A DNA stretch of 64,000 nt, from the NCBI RefSeq assembly GCF_030687145.1, contig NZ_CP117460.1, positions 1,302,001 through 1,366,000 of the forward strand, given 5' to 3'. The translations under genes and the position numbers were made by a program. Position 1 is the first letter of the stretch, and the number at the start of each line of letters is the position of its first letter. Origin of the DNA: Pseudomonas sp. FP1742. GTDB taxonomy: Bacteria > Pseudomonadota > Gammaproteobacteria > Pseudomonadales > Pseudomonadaceae. This document shows positions 19,483 through 28,250 of this stretch, in pieces. Below the pieces are notes generated by a model. That model was not told the DNA's origin. It did no database searches and worked only from the letters and a program-made list of their open reading frames with translations.

Positions 19483-19865
19483 TGCGTCAGCAAATGGCAC
19501 TCGGCAGTTTCATTTTCGGCCTGTCGAGAAACTTCGCTTACCACACCCTGCTGCACACCTCGGACGGCGGCTGGAAGAGCATCGACATCCTCACCAGCAA
19601 ACCCAAATCCAGTCAGGTCGGCCAAGGCCTGCAAGGGCTGACGATAACAGGCAAGTCGATGTACGCGACCGCCATGGATCGGCTCGATGAACTGCGTGCC
19701 TTGCAGGCGCTGCGCATCCCTTTGCCCTTGGTTGACGGCATCGGCCGCAACTGGGGTCTGTGGCAGATCAACAAGGTGTCGGAAACCCAAAACAACATCC
19801 TTGATGACGGCACCGCGATGGTGGTCGATTGGATTATCGAGTTGACGGAGTTCGCCAATGCGTAG
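19482..19865 (+). CDS. P2-type tail protein U
   Basis: This 127-residue protein starts MRQQMALGSFIFGLSRNFAY and includes VDGIGRNWGLWQINKVSETQ, typical of the gpU family that caps or terminates the tail. ATG overlaps the tape-measure stop (TGATG) and follows GGAGGTACG. Confidence 0.9.
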   Translation: MRQQMALGSFIFGLSRNFAYHTLLHTSDGGWKSIDILTSKPKSSQVGQGLQGLTITGKSMYATAMDRLDELRALQALRIPLPLVDGIGRNWGLWQINKVSETQNNILDDGTAMVVDWIIELTEFANA

Positions 19866-20070
19866 GGTTCGAAGTATCGCCGGTGATTCGGTGAATCTGT
19901 TGCTGTACCGCGAGCTTGAGCGTTGTGACGATGCTACCGAGGAAGCGCTTTGGCGTCTTAATCCGGAACTTGCCGAATGGGGGCCGATATTGCCGGCGGG
20001 GGTATGGGTTGTGCTGCCGGAAGTGGATTCGAAACCCGTCGCACCCACACCGGTTTCGGCCTGGGATTAA
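19858..20070 (+). CDS. P2-type tail protein X
   Basis: This 70-residue protein (MRRVRSIAGDSVNLLLYREL) belongs to the gpX family, a small LysM-like fold at the baseplate hub. Conserved LNPELAEWGPILPAGVWVVLP is present. It overlaps gpU by 8 bases. Confidence 0.92.
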   Translation: MRRVRSIAGDSVNLLLYRELERCDDATEEALWRLNPELAEWGPILPAGVWVVLPEVDSKPVAPTPVSAWD

Positions 20071-20079
20071 GGAGGCAGC

Positions 20080-21096
20080 ATGTCACTGGGTTTCACGCCT
20101 GCGGTAGAAATTTACGGCGCAAATGCTGCGCTGCTCAACGAACGATTGCTCAGTTGGACGCACATCGACGCGGCGGGGATCGAGTCTGATCAACTGACGC
20201 TCCTCATCAGTCTGGATGGGCTTGAAGGGTTGCCCAGCCTGGGCGGGAAAATCGGACTGCGGGTCGGTTATCTGGAGTCGGGGCTGGTGGATAAAGGCGA
20301 GTTCGTCATTACCCGGCGCACGCCGACTCTGTTTCCCCTGCGTCTGACACTGGTGGCCACGGCGGCGCCGTTCAGTGCGGCGGATCAGACCGGATTCAAA
20401 CAGCGCCGATCGGTCAGCCATGGCCCGACGACCTTGGGTGCATTGTTTCGCCAGTTGACATCCAGGCACGGGTTTTCCCCTCGTGTGGCCCCGGACCTGT
20501 CGCTGATAAAAATCGCGCACATCGACCAGTCCAACGAAACCGACATGGGTTTTCTGACGCGACTGGCCTACTTGCATGACGCCGTCGCCAAACCGGTCAA
20601 CGAGTTGTATGTGCTGGCACGGCGCGGTCAGGCGAAATCGTTATCGGGCAAAGTTCTGCCAACCATAAAGCTGTCGGTGACCACCAACAATCGCCCAGGG
20701 GATCACGCCTTCATCTCCGCCGTTCTGGATGAAACCGCCCGGGCGAAATACCAGGGCTGCAAGACCAGTTGGTGGGACGCGGCGGCCGGCAAAGTGCGTG
20801 TCGAGGAAAGCGGCATCGCGCCGTTCAAGACCCTTCGCCAGCGGTTTCAGAGCGCAGACGATGCCCGTGCCGCCGCCGAAGGCGAGACCCGCCGGATGAT
20901 GCGCGAAGCACTCAAGGTGACGATCGAATGCCCCGGCAATCCGGGATTGTCCGCTGAAGGGATTGTTCTACTGGACCCCACCTGGCCGGACTTCATGCGC
21001 GGTCGGTGGTCGATCGACAAGGTCACCGCCAGCGGCGACCGGGAAAAAAGCTATCGCTGCAAGATTGACGCGACCTGCCTGGACGCCAAGGCCTGA
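20080..21096 (+). CDS. P2-type late control/baseplate hub protein D
   Basis: This 338-residue protein is a gpD-family hub component, a gp27-like trimer between tube and spike. SQLxL-like domain features include DQLTLLISLDGLEG and FLTRLAYLHDAVAKPVNELY. It follows GGAGGCAGC. It is the last gene of the P2-like tail module; a REPIN separates it from the second module. Confidence 0.93.
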   Translation: MSLGFTPAVEIYGANAALLNERLLSWTHIDAAGIESDQLTLLISLDGLEGLPSLGGKIGLRVGYLESGLVDKGEFVITRRTPTLFPLRLTLVATAAPFSAADQTGFKQRRSVSHGPTTLGALFRQLTSRHGFSPRVAPDLSLIKIAHIDQSNETDMGFLTRLAYLHDAVAKPVNELYVLARRGQAKSLSGKVLPTIKLSVTTNNRPGDHAFISAVLDETARAKYQGCKTSWWDAAAGKVRVEESGIAPFKTLRQRFQSADDARAAAEGETRRMMREALKVTIECPGNPGLSAEGIVLLDPTWPDFMRGRWSIDKVTASGDREKSYRCKIDATCLDAKA

Positions 21097-21107
21097 CGCA
21101 CATCCCT

Positions 21108-21196
21108 TGTGGGAGCGGGCTTGCCCGCGAAGACGGCAGCACATTCAACATCAATGTTGCCTGACCCACCGCTATCGCGGGCAAGCCCGCTCCCAC
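21108..21196. repeat. REPIN between the two tailocin modules
   Basis: TGTGGGAGCGGGCTTGCCCG and its inverse at 21173-21196 flank a short centre. The CCC variant differs slightly from the other REPs in the window, but the two arms co-vary. Confidence 0.93.
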
Positions 21197-21235
21197 AGGT
21201 TCAATCGCACCCTCAAAAAATATTGGAGCGCCCTC

Positions 21236-21820
21236 ATGAAGATCACGCCGATCCTCACGCAGTTGCGTGCGCAATGCCCAACCCTGGCCAATCGTGTGGC
21301 CGCGGGCATCGACCTCGCCACCCTGCAAGCCAGCAACCCGCTCGCCACGCCTTGCGCCTACATCGTCCCCATTGCCGATGTGGCGAGCAAAAGCGTGGCG
21401 CAAAACCTGATGTTGCAGCCGATCCGCGACCGCTTCGAAGTCACCCTGGTGCTCGACACCACGGACGCCGCTGCAGCGCTGGATCAACTGCACGACCTGC
21501 GCGCCGAACTGTGGCGCGCGCTGGTGGGGTTCAAGCCCGGCAGCGACTACAGCGCCACTGCCTACGACGGCGGCGAACTGGTTTCCATCAACAGCAGCCG
21601 TGTGCTCTATCGCCTGCGCTTTTTCACCGAATTCCAGCTCGGCCGCAATTTGCCGGGGCAACCGGCGCAGAGCTGGCACGAGCGTGAACTGGACGGCTTG
21701 TCGTCCTTTACCGGGGTCACCGTGCGGGTCGATGCGATCGACCCGGCCGACCCCAATCTGCAACGCCCAGGCCCCGACGGACGCCTGGAACTGACTTTCT
21801 CTGGAGACGTAACCCCATGA
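21236..21820 (+). CDS. Mu-type gp37-like tail protein (DUF1834)
   Basis: This 194-residue protein starts the Mu-like tail module. It has no catalytic motif. Regions ATPCAYIVPIADVASKS and RLRFFTEFQLGRNLP suggest the small tail-terminator-like family found just before DUF2635 and sheath genes in Mu-like phages. ATG at 21236 follows TTGGAGCGCCC. It overlaps the next gene by ATGA. Confidence 0.75.
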   Translation: MKITPILTQLRAQCPTLANRVAAGIDLATLQASNPLATPCAYIVPIADVASKSVAQNLMLQPIRDRFEVTLVLDTTDAAAALDQLHDLRAELWRALVGFKPGSDYSATAYDGGELVSINSSRVLYRLRFFTEFQLGRNLPGQPAQSWHERELDGLSSFTGVTVRVDAIDPADPNLQRPGPDGRLELTFSGDVTP

Positions 21821-21999
21821 GCAAACGCATCACCGTGCTGCCGGCCCCGGGCCGTGTCGTGCCGGACCCGGAAGCGGGCGATCTGTTGCCCCTCGAGGGC
21901 CGTGAAGTGCCGGACAACGCCTGGTGGCGTCGACGTCTGGCCGATGGCGATATCACTACCAAAGCCGTGAAAGCGGCGAAACCACAGGGAGCCAAATAA
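21817..21999 (+). CDS. DUF2635 family small tail protein
   Basis: This 60-residue protein contains RVVPDPEAGDLLPLEGREVP and NAWWRRRLADGD, the diagnostic pattern of DUF2635 (Mu gp38-like). It overlaps both neighbours and lies directly upstream of the sheath. Function unknown. Confidence 0.9.
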   Translation: MSKRITVLPAPGRVVPDPEAGDLLPLEGREVPDNAWWRRRLADGDITTKAVKAAKPQGAK

Positions 22000-23495
22000 T
22001 GGCGATCGGATTCAGCAACATCCCCGCGGACATTCGTGTTCCGCTGTTCTATGCCGAAATGGACAACTCGGCCGCCAATAGCGCGTCGTCGGCGATGCGC
22101 CGCCTGATCGTCGCTCAGGTCAACGACAACATCGCGCCGGCCGATGTCGGCAAACTGGTGTTGGTGTCCAGCGTGGCGCTGGCCAAAAGCATTGGCGGCC
22201 AGGGCTCGATGCTCGCCTCGATGTATGAAACCTGGCGCAAGACTGACCCGATCGGCGAGATCTGGTGCCTGCCGCTGCACAACACCGAAGGCAGCATTGC
22301 CAAAGGCGTGCTGACCCTGACCGGTGCGGCGACCCAAAGCGGCGTGCTCAACCTGTACGTCGGCGGCGTTCGTGTTCAGGCGGCCATCGTCAACGGTGCC
22401 ACCGCGGCGCAAGCGGCCACGGCCCTGGCCCTGAAAATCAATGCCAGCGCCGATCTGCCAGTCACTGCGGCGGCGGTCGAAGGCGTGGTCACCCTGAGCG
22501 CCAAATGGACTGGCGACAGCGGTAACGACATCAGCCTGCAATTCAATCGCCTGGGCAAGAGCAACGGCGAAGTAACCCCGGCGGGCCTGACCTCGGCCAT
22601 CACCGCCATGACCGGCGGCGCCGGTGTGCCGGATCAAGTGGCCGCCGTGGCGGCGCTGGGCGATGAACCGTTCGAGTTCATCTGCATGCCGTGGTCGGAT
22701 CTGTCGACCCTCAACACCTGGCAAGCGGTCATGGATGACAGCACCGGTCGTTGGTCCTGGGCCAAGCAATTGTTCGGTCACGTCTACAGTGCCAAACGTG
22801 GCACCGTCGGCACGCTGGTGGCGGCAGGGCAAGCGCGTAACGACCAGCACATGACTATCCAGGCGCTGGAACCGGGTGTACCGCAACCGTTCTGGGTGCA
22901 GGCCGCTGCACTGGCTGCACGTACCTCGGTGTTTATCTCGGCCGACGCCAGCCGTCCGACCCAAAGCGGCAGCCTGCCAGGTCTCGACCCGGCTCCGGCG
23001 AGCGAGCGGTTCACCCTGACCGAGCGTCAGTCGCTGCTCAACTACGGCATCGCCACCGCGTATTACGAAGGCGGCTACGTGCGCATTCAGCGTTCGATCA
23101 CCACCTATCAGAAGAACGCCTATGGTCAGGCAGACAACTCCTACCTGGACAGCGAAACCATGCACCAGTCGGCGTTCATCGTACGTCGTCTGCAAAGCGT
23201 GATCACCAGCAAATACGGTCGCCACAAACTGGCCTCCGACGGCACCCGTTTCGGCGCCGGCCAGCCCATCGTTACCCCGAGCACCATTCGCGGTGAGCTG
23301 ATCGCCCAGTACGCCAAGCTCGAACTGGAAGGCCATGTGGAAAACGCCGAGCTGTTCGCCGAACACCTGATCGTCGAGCGCGACACCCAGGACCCGAGCC
23401 GGGTCAACGTGCTGTTCCCGCCGGACTACATCAACGGCCTGCGCGTATTCGCGCTGCTCAACCAGTTCCGTCTGCAGTACGACGACGCAGCCTGA
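21999..23495 (+). CDS. Mu-type contractile tail sheath protein (gpL-like)
   Basis: This 498-residue protein has the Mu gpL length and architecture. The N-terminus AIGFSNIPADIRVPLFYAEM is family-specific, and the conserved C-terminal core ends VNVLFPPDYINGLRVFALLN. The ATG overlaps the DUF2635 stop (TAATG). It is unrelated in detail to the FI sheath of module 1, so the two particles should be built from separate subunits. Confidence 0.94.
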   Translation: MAIGFSNIPADIRVPLFYAEMDNSAANSASSAMRRLIVAQVNDNIAPADVGKLVLVSSVALAKSIGGQGSMLASMYETWRKTDPIGEIWCLPLHNTEGSIAKGVLTLTGAATQSGVLNLYVGGVRVQAAIVNGATAAQAATALALKINASADLPVTAAAVEGVVTLSAKWTGDSGNDISLQFNRLGKSNGEVTPAGLTSAITAMTGGAGVPDQVAAVAALGDEPFEFICMPWSDLSTLNTWQAVMDDSTGRWSWAKQLFGHVYSAKRGTVGTLVAAGQARNDQHMTIQALEPGVPQPFWVQAAALAARTSVFISADASRPTQSGSLPGLDPAPASERFTLTERQSLLNYGIATAYYEGGYVRIQRSITTYQKNAYGQADNSYLDSETMHQSAFIVRRLQSVITSKYGRHKLASDGTRFGAGQPIVTPSTIRGELIAQYAKLELEGHVENAELFAEHLIVERDTQDPSRVNVLFPPDYINGLRVFALLNQFRLQYDDAA

Positions 23496-23520
23496 TCGCT
23501 GCCTTTGACTGTATGAATTC

Positions 23521-23545
23521 GGCCCACCGCGTGTGGGCTTTTTAT
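23521..23545 (+). terminator. Attenuator-like hairpin between sheath and tube genes
   Basis: GCCCAC CGCGT GTGGGC followed by five T then ATTT. It lies in the 67-base spacer and may tune the sheath/tube ratio or protect a processed end. Confidence 0.6.
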
Positions 23546-23562
23546 TTGAAGGGAGAAACACC

Positions 23563-23910
23563 ATGGGTCAACTGATTGCGGGCACCTGCTACGTCAAAGT
23601 GGACGGCGCTCAACTGACCATCAACGGCGGCTGCGAAGCACCATTGATGGCCGTTAAACGGGAAACCGTCGTGCCGGGCTTCTACAAGGAAACCGACATC
23701 GCGCCGTCGTTCAAAGTGACGGCGCTGCACACAGCGGACTTCCCGCTCAAGCAACTGATTGCCGGTTCCGACATGACCGTCACCTGCGAATTCAGCAACG
23801 GCAAAGTCTATGTACTGGCCGGCGCGTACCTGGTGGAAGAGCCGGTATCCAAAGGCGATGACGCCACCATCGAACTGAAATTCGAAGGCATCAAGGGGAC
23901 CTGGCAATGA
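23563..23910 (+). CDS. Mu-type tail tube protein (gpM-like)
   Basis: This 115-residue protein is the inner tube subunit: MGQLIAGTCYVKVDGAQLTI at the start and KGDDATIELKFEGIKGTW at the end match the Mu tube family. ATG follows GAAGGGAGAAACACC. It overlaps the chaperone start by ATGA. Confidence 0.93.
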   Translation: MGQLIAGTCYVKVDGAQLTINGGCEAPLMAVKRETVVPGFYKETDIAPSFKVTALHTADFPLKQLIAGSDMTVTCEFSNGKVYVLAGAYLVEEPVSKGDDATIELKFEGIKGTWQ

Positions 23911-24203
23911 GCAACGCCGTGAAGCTTCAAGTTGCGATCGAAGCCCACGGCGAGCCCTTGACCGAGCTCAACCTGCGCCGCCCGACGGTGCAGGAAGTGC
24001 GGGCGATCAAGGCGCTGCCGTACAAGATCGACAAGAGCGAAGAGGTCAGCCTCGACATGGACGTCGCGGCTAAATACATCGCCGTGTGCGCCGGCATTCC
24101 GCCGTCGTCGGTCAACCAGCTGGACCTGGCTGACCTCAACACGTTGAGTTGGGCCGTCGCGAGTTTTTTCATGAGTGCGGCGTCGGCGCCATCACCGACC
24201 TGA
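23907..24203 (+). CDS. Mu-type tail assembly chaperone (gp41-like)
   Basis: This 98-residue protein contains LTELNLRRPTVQEVRAIKAL and VAAKYIAVCAGIPPSSVNQL, the pattern of the Mu gp41/DUF4355-type tail chaperones that precede tape measures. It carries a slippery T-TTT-TTC at 24164-24170 in the zero frame; a -1 shift gives an extended product ending at 24334. Confidence 0.88.
   Translation: MSNAVKLQVAIEAHGEPLTELNLRRPTVQEVRAIKALPYKIDKSEEVSLDMDVAAKYIAVCAGIPPSSVNQLDLADLNTLSWAVASFFMSAASAPSPT
24164..24170 (+). other. Programmed -1 frameshift site (T TTT TTC)
   Basis: The zero frame reads AGT TTT TTC, giving X-XXY-YYZ. The -1 frame then continues HECGVGAITDLIAVAYDLAW to the base where the tape measure starts. 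Confidence 0.85.
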
Positions 24204-24334
24204 TCGCAGTCGCCTATGACCTGGCCTGGTTCTGGAAGGTTGACCCCGAACAGATGATGGCCAGGCCACTGGATGTGCTCCGCGAATCACTGGAGCACGC
24301 GCAACGGATCAATGCGATGCAGCAGGTGCAGTGA
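24170..24334 (+). CDS. Frameshift extension of the Mu-type tail chaperone
   Basis: The -1 frame encodes about 54 residues (HECGVGAITDLIAVAYDLAW through INAMQQVQ). The segment ITDLIAVAYDLAWFWKVDPE is the GpE-like C-terminal domain seen fused to Mu-type chaperones. Its stop overlaps the tape-measure ATG (TGATG). No convincing independent start. Confidence 0.82.
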   Translation, partial: HECGVGAITDLIAVAYDLAWFWKVDPEQMMARPLDVLRESLEHAQRINAMQQVQ

Positions 24335-25833
24335 TGGCAGACACAGAAACGAAAGAGAAAACCTCGGTGCTGCTCACGGGCATCGATGAACTGTCGCCCA
24401 AGCTCGGTGCCCTTCGGGCAAAAGTCGAGGGCTTCAAGAAAAATCTGGAGCAGACTGGCCTCGGCAAACTGGACATCAGCGGCTTGTTCAAGGGCGGTAG
24501 CGTGATCACGCCGTTCATGGATGCGATCAAGGCGTCCGACGCGTTCAAGGGCAAATTGACCGAGGTCAGCGAATCGGCCGAAGGCGTTGATTTACCGAAG
24601 GCGCCGGCAAGCGCTACGCAAAACATGAATGTGTTCAGTCGCTCGATGGAGCAGGTATCGATCGCGGCCAACACGGCCTTGCAGCCTGCTGTCGCGACCG
24701 TAACGGCAGGTCTTCAACCGTTGTTGGCTGGATTTGGCAGCCTGCTCGATGACAACCCGAAATTGGTCGAAGGGCTGGCGGCAGGTGCCATCGCATTTTC
24801 GGCAATGCAAACGGCCGTGACTGGCGCGACGCAAGTGTTCGATCTGATGAGCATGGTGCTCAAGACCAATCCGATCATGCTGATGGCCATGGGTATCGCC
24901 CTGGCGGCTGGTTTGATCATTGCCAACTGGGAACCGATTTCGACGTTTTTCGCCGGGCTCTGGCAAAAGGTTGTCGGTTATTGGGCGCCGATCAGCGGCG
25001 TTTTCTCGGCAATTTTTGATCAAGTAAAAGCAGTCGTGAGTGCGGGATTCGATTTCCTTAAAGCGTGGTTTGCCTGGACGCCCTACGGAATGATCCTGAA
25101 CAACTGGGGGGCCGTTGTCGGTTTGTTTGCGGCGATCTGGGATCTGCTCGTGGCACTGACCGTGCCGGTAAAGGAGAAACTGCGCAGCCTGTTCGACTGG
25201 GTGCCGCTGGACGCCATTGCCGCGGCTTGGGATCAGGTGCCTGTCATTTTCTCGGGCTACTGGGAGTCGATCAAGCTTGGAGCGCAGGCGTTCTTTTCCT
25301 ACCTCAGCGGGCTATTCACTTGGTCGCCCTTGGATGCACTGAGCGAAACATGGGCATCTGTGGTTCAGTTTTTCAGTGAAAAAGCGGAAAAGCTCCGGGC
25401 CATTCTGGCGCCGATCCAGGAAATGCTGGGCGGTAGCTTTGGCGGCTTTATCGCCAAAATTACCGGCAAGGTCGAAAGCTTCACCGAGGTGCAAAAGAAA
25501 ACCAATGCTGAAGGCAAGGGTGAGTTTGCGCCGGCGGCGGCGTTCATCAATGCCGCTTCCGAGCCAACCTCAAACGCGCTGGCGACTCCCGGCAGTTTGC
25601 CGCTCAAGTCGTCGATGCAGCCCGGTTCTCTGACCCAAAACTCCAACACCCTGATCCAGCAAAGCGCGGCCAACAACCGCACGCAGCTCGAAGGCGGCCT
25701 GACGGTGCGCTTCGAAAACGCGCCGGCCGGGCTGCGCACCGATCAACCGCAAACCAATCAACCGGGGCTGTCGCTCAACTCGCGCATCGGCTACCGCTCA
25801 CTTTCCCTGGGAGGCTCCAATGAGTTGGCGTGA
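24334..25833 (+). CDS. Mu-type tape measure protein
   Basis: This 499-residue protein lies right after the frameshifted chaperone. It has a coiled N-terminus, a hydrophobic middle (TNPIMLMAMGIALAAGLIIA, about residues 180-200), repeated Trp-containing segments (NWEPISTFFAGLW, TPYGMILNNWGAV) and a polar, low-complexity C-terminus ending LSLGGSNELA. It overlaps gpN by 14 bases. It is shorter than module 1's tape measure (499 versus 710), so the second particle should have a shorter tail. Confidence 0.9.
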   Translation: MADTETKEKTSVLLTGIDELSPKLGALRAKVEGFKKNLEQTGLGKLDISGLFKGGSVITPFMDAIKASDAFKGKLTEVSESAEGVDLPKAPASATQNMNVFSRSMEQVSIAANTALQPAVATVTAGLQPLLAGFGSLLDDNPKLVEGLAAGAIAFSAMQTAVTGATQVFDLMSMVLKTNPIMLMAMGIALAAGLIIANWEPISTFFAGLWQKVVGYWAPISGVFSAIFDQVKAVVSAGFDFLKAWFAWTPYGMILNNWGAVVGLFAAIWDLLVALTVPVKEKLRSLFDWVPLDAIAAAWDQVPVIFSGYWESIKLGAQAFFSYLSGLFTWSPLDALSETWASVVQFFSEKAEKLRAILAPIQEMLGGSFGGFIAKITGKVESFTEVQKKTNAEGKGEFAPAAAFINAASEPTSNALATPGSLPLKSSMQPGSLTQNSNTLIQQSAANNRTQLEGGLTVRFENAPAGLRTDQPQTNQPGLSLNSRIGYRSLSLGGSNELA

Positions 25834-27058
25834 CCGTTTGTTGCCGGCGTCCTTTCGCGGTGTCGGTTTCTGGGTCGATCAGGCGAAAACCCCGGTCGGT
25901 AAAAAGGGCCAGTTGCACGAGTATCCGCAGCGGGACCTGCCGTTTTTCGAGAGCCTTGGCCAACAGGCGAAGATCCATGATCTGACGGCGTTCATCGTCG
26001 GCCCCGATTGCCTGGAGCAGCGCGACAAGCTGCTCAAGGCGCTGGAGCTGGGCAGTGGTGAACTGGTCCACCCATGGCTGGGGCGGCTACAAGTCAAGGT
26101 CGGCGAATGCGACATGACCCAAACCCGCCAGGACGGCGGGCTGGTGACGTTCACGCTGAAGTTTTACCCCGATGAACCGCTGCCGTTTCCGACGGCTACG
26201 GTCAGCACGCAGAAGGTGTTGCTGGTCAAAGCCGACACCTTGCTGGGTTCGGCGGTGGCGCGATTCGAAGAGGTCATGACCCGGATCCAGGCAGCGCGGA
26301 TCGGTATCAACAATCTGCGCAACAGCCTGACCGGGGTGTATGACGTGATCAAGGAACAGCTCAAACCGTTGATCGAGGAGTACCGGCAGATCACCGAGCT
26401 GGTCAAAGCGGTCAAGGAGCTGCCCAAGGAAGTGGCGGCGGAATTCAAGGGATTGCTTGGCGACATCAAATCGCTCAAGGACTTCGCGAAGGAGGGTTAT
26501 CGTGGCGTGATTGCCGACGTGTCCCAACAGCTCGAAGCCATCCGCAAGGCCGATGCGCCGAAGCTCACCACCGGCAAGGACACCACGGCCGCGGCTCAAG
26601 CCATGGCCGATCTGGTGCAGGACACATTGCTGGTCAAAGTGGCGCAATGGGTCGCCTCGATGCCGGTGGCGTCGACACCCGTGAAACTGACGTCGCAGCC
26701 GTCGCTGGATCATCAGACCGTGCAACCGGTCACTCGTCAGGAAGTGCCGGTCACCGACGATTTGCAGCTGTTGCAAAGGGAATTGAACGAAGCGATCCAA
26801 TTGGCATTGAACAAGGCCAACCCCGCGCACTATCAGGCCATCAACGATGTTAAGCAGGCGTTGAATGCGCACCTAAAAGCCGTGGCGTCGTCCGGCGTGC
26901 GGCTGGTCAGCAAATCTTTTCAAGAGAGCTTGCCTGCCGTCGTTGTGGCCTATCGGCAATTTGCCGATGCCACGCGGGTCACGGAAGTGACTCAGCGCAA
27001 CGGTATTGCCCATCCACTGTTCCTGCCGCCGAACGATGTGAAAGTCTCCAGGGAGTGA
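25820..27058 (+). CDS. Mu gpN-like baseplate protein (DNA circularisation N-terminal domain)
   Basis: This 412-residue protein begins SWRDRLLPASFRGVGFWVDQ, the diagnostic start of the DNA_circ_N/Mu gpN family. Further conserved: LGQQAKIHDLTAFIVGPDCL. In Mu this protein is a baseplate/tail component, despite the historical name. The C-terminal half is helical and poorly conserved. Confidence 0.92.
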   Translation: MSWRDRLLPASFRGVGFWVDQAKTPVGKKGQLHEYPQRDLPFFESLGQQAKIHDLTAFIVGPDCLEQRDKLLKALELGSGELVHPWLGRLQVKVGECDMTQTRQDGGLVTFTLKFYPDEPLPFPTATVSTQKVLLVKADTLLGSAVARFEEVMTRIQAARIGINNLRNSLTGVYDVIKEQLKPLIEEYRQITELVKAVKELPKEVAAEFKGLLGDIKSLKDFAKEGYRGVIADVSQQLEAIRKADAPKLTTGKDTTAAAQAMADLVQDTLLVKVAQWVASMPVASTPVKLTSQPSLDHQTVQPVTRQEVPVTDDLQLLQRELNEAIQLALNKANPAHYQAINDVKQALNAHLKAVASSGVRLVSKSFQESLPAVVVAYRQFADATRVTEVTQRNGIAHPLFLPPNDVKVSRE

Positions 27059-27061
27059 GCC

Positions 27062-28105
27062 ATGAGCGACATGGATAACCGGGTCACCCTGACCGTCGGC
27101 GGCCTGGAATACGGTGGCTGGAAAAGCGTGGAGATCACCGCTGATCTGGAGCGCCAGTTCCGCACCTTCAAACTCAACATCACCTGGCAATGGCCGGGAC
27201 AGACCGTGGACAAACGGATCCAGCCCGGCGACGCCTGTGAAGTGCGCATCGGCCAGGATCTGGTGCTGACCGGGTATGTGTTCAAGGCCCCGATCAGTTA
27301 TGACGGACGGCAGATCAGCCTGAACATCGAAGGCAGTTCCTGTACCCAGGACCTGGTGGATTGCGCCGCGACCAACCGCCCGAATCAATGGCATGAGCAG
27401 TCGCTGTTGAGCATCGTCGAAGCGCTGGCGATCACCTACAAGGTCTTTGTGGTCAGCGAAATTCCCGAGACCGCCCGGCTCAGCAGTCACACCATCGTGC
27501 CGGGGGAAACGGTGTTTCAATCCATCGACCGCTTGCTGACGCTGTTCCGGGTATTTTCTACCGATGATGCCCAGGGCCGGCTGGTGCTGGCCCGACCTGG
27601 CAGTGGGGGCCGGGCCAGCGATGCGCTGGAGTTGGGCAAGAATATTCTGTCGGCCAACGCGCCGATGGATTACAGCCAGGTGTTCTCCGAATACCGGGTC
27701 ATCGGCCAGCACAAGGGCACGGACAAGAAGAGCGGGGCGGCAGTCAGCGAAGTTGAATCGGTGTCCGCCGACCTGAGCTACAAGCGTCGGCGGGTCACGG
27801 TGATCAACGAAGGCATGCAGATCAATCCCGATCTCGCCTTGCAACGGGCCAACTGGGAAAGCGCCACCCGCGTGGGCAAGGCCAGAACCACCACCTATCA
27901 AGTGCAGGGCTGGCGGCAATCCAACGGCGATCTGTGGCGGCATAACACGCTGGTGCGGGTCAAGGATCCGGTGCTGGGGTTCGATGACGACATGCTGATT
28001 TCCAAAGTGACCTACTCGCTGTCGGCGCAAGGTTCGATCACCACCCTGCAAGTCGCACCGCCGCATACCTTCGACGCCAATCCCGAGCCTGCCAAGAAAA
28101 CCTGA
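27062..28105 (+). CDS. Mu gpP-like baseplate hub protein (gp44-like)
   Basis: This 347-residue protein contains VTLTVGGLEYGGWKSVEITA at the N-terminus and GQHKGTDKKSGAAVSEVE in the middle, typical of the Mu gp44 hub family, structurally like T4 gp27. It starts 3 bases after gpN with RBS CCAGGGAGTGAG. A REPIN separates it from gp45. Confidence 0.92.
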   Translation: MSDMDNRVTLTVGGLEYGGWKSVEITADLERQFRTFKLNITWQWPGQTVDKRIQPGDACEVRIGQDLVLTGYVFKAPISYDGRQISLNIEGSSCTQDLVDCAATNRPNQWHEQSLLSIVEALAITYKVFVVSEIPETARLSSHTIVPGETVFQSIDRLLTLFRVFSTDDAQGRLVLARPGSGGRASDALELGKNILSANAPMDYSQVFSEYRVIGQHKGTDKKSGAAVSEVESVSADLSYKRRRVTVINEGMQINPDLALQRANWESATRVGKARTTTYQVQGWRQSNGDLWRHNTLVRVKDPVLGFDDDMLISKVTYSLSAQGSITTLQVAPPHTFDANPEPAKKT

Positions 28106-28121
28106 GCCTTGCACCGAACCC

Positions 28122-28211
28122 TGTGGGAGCGGGCTTGCTCGCGAATGCGGTTGATCATTCATCACTGAAGTCGACTGGCCCACCGCTTTCGCGAGCAAGC
28201 CCGCTCCCACA
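28122..28211. repeat. REPIN between gpP-like and gp45-like genes
   Basis: TGTGGGAGCGGGCTTGCTCG (from 28122) and its exact inverse ending at 28211 surround a ~42-base centre. It interrupts what is otherwise a tightly packed baseplate operon. Confidence 0.93.
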
Positions 28212-28250
28212 GTTGATCGTGTCCGGGCCAATTCTCTGAAGGAAAACCCA

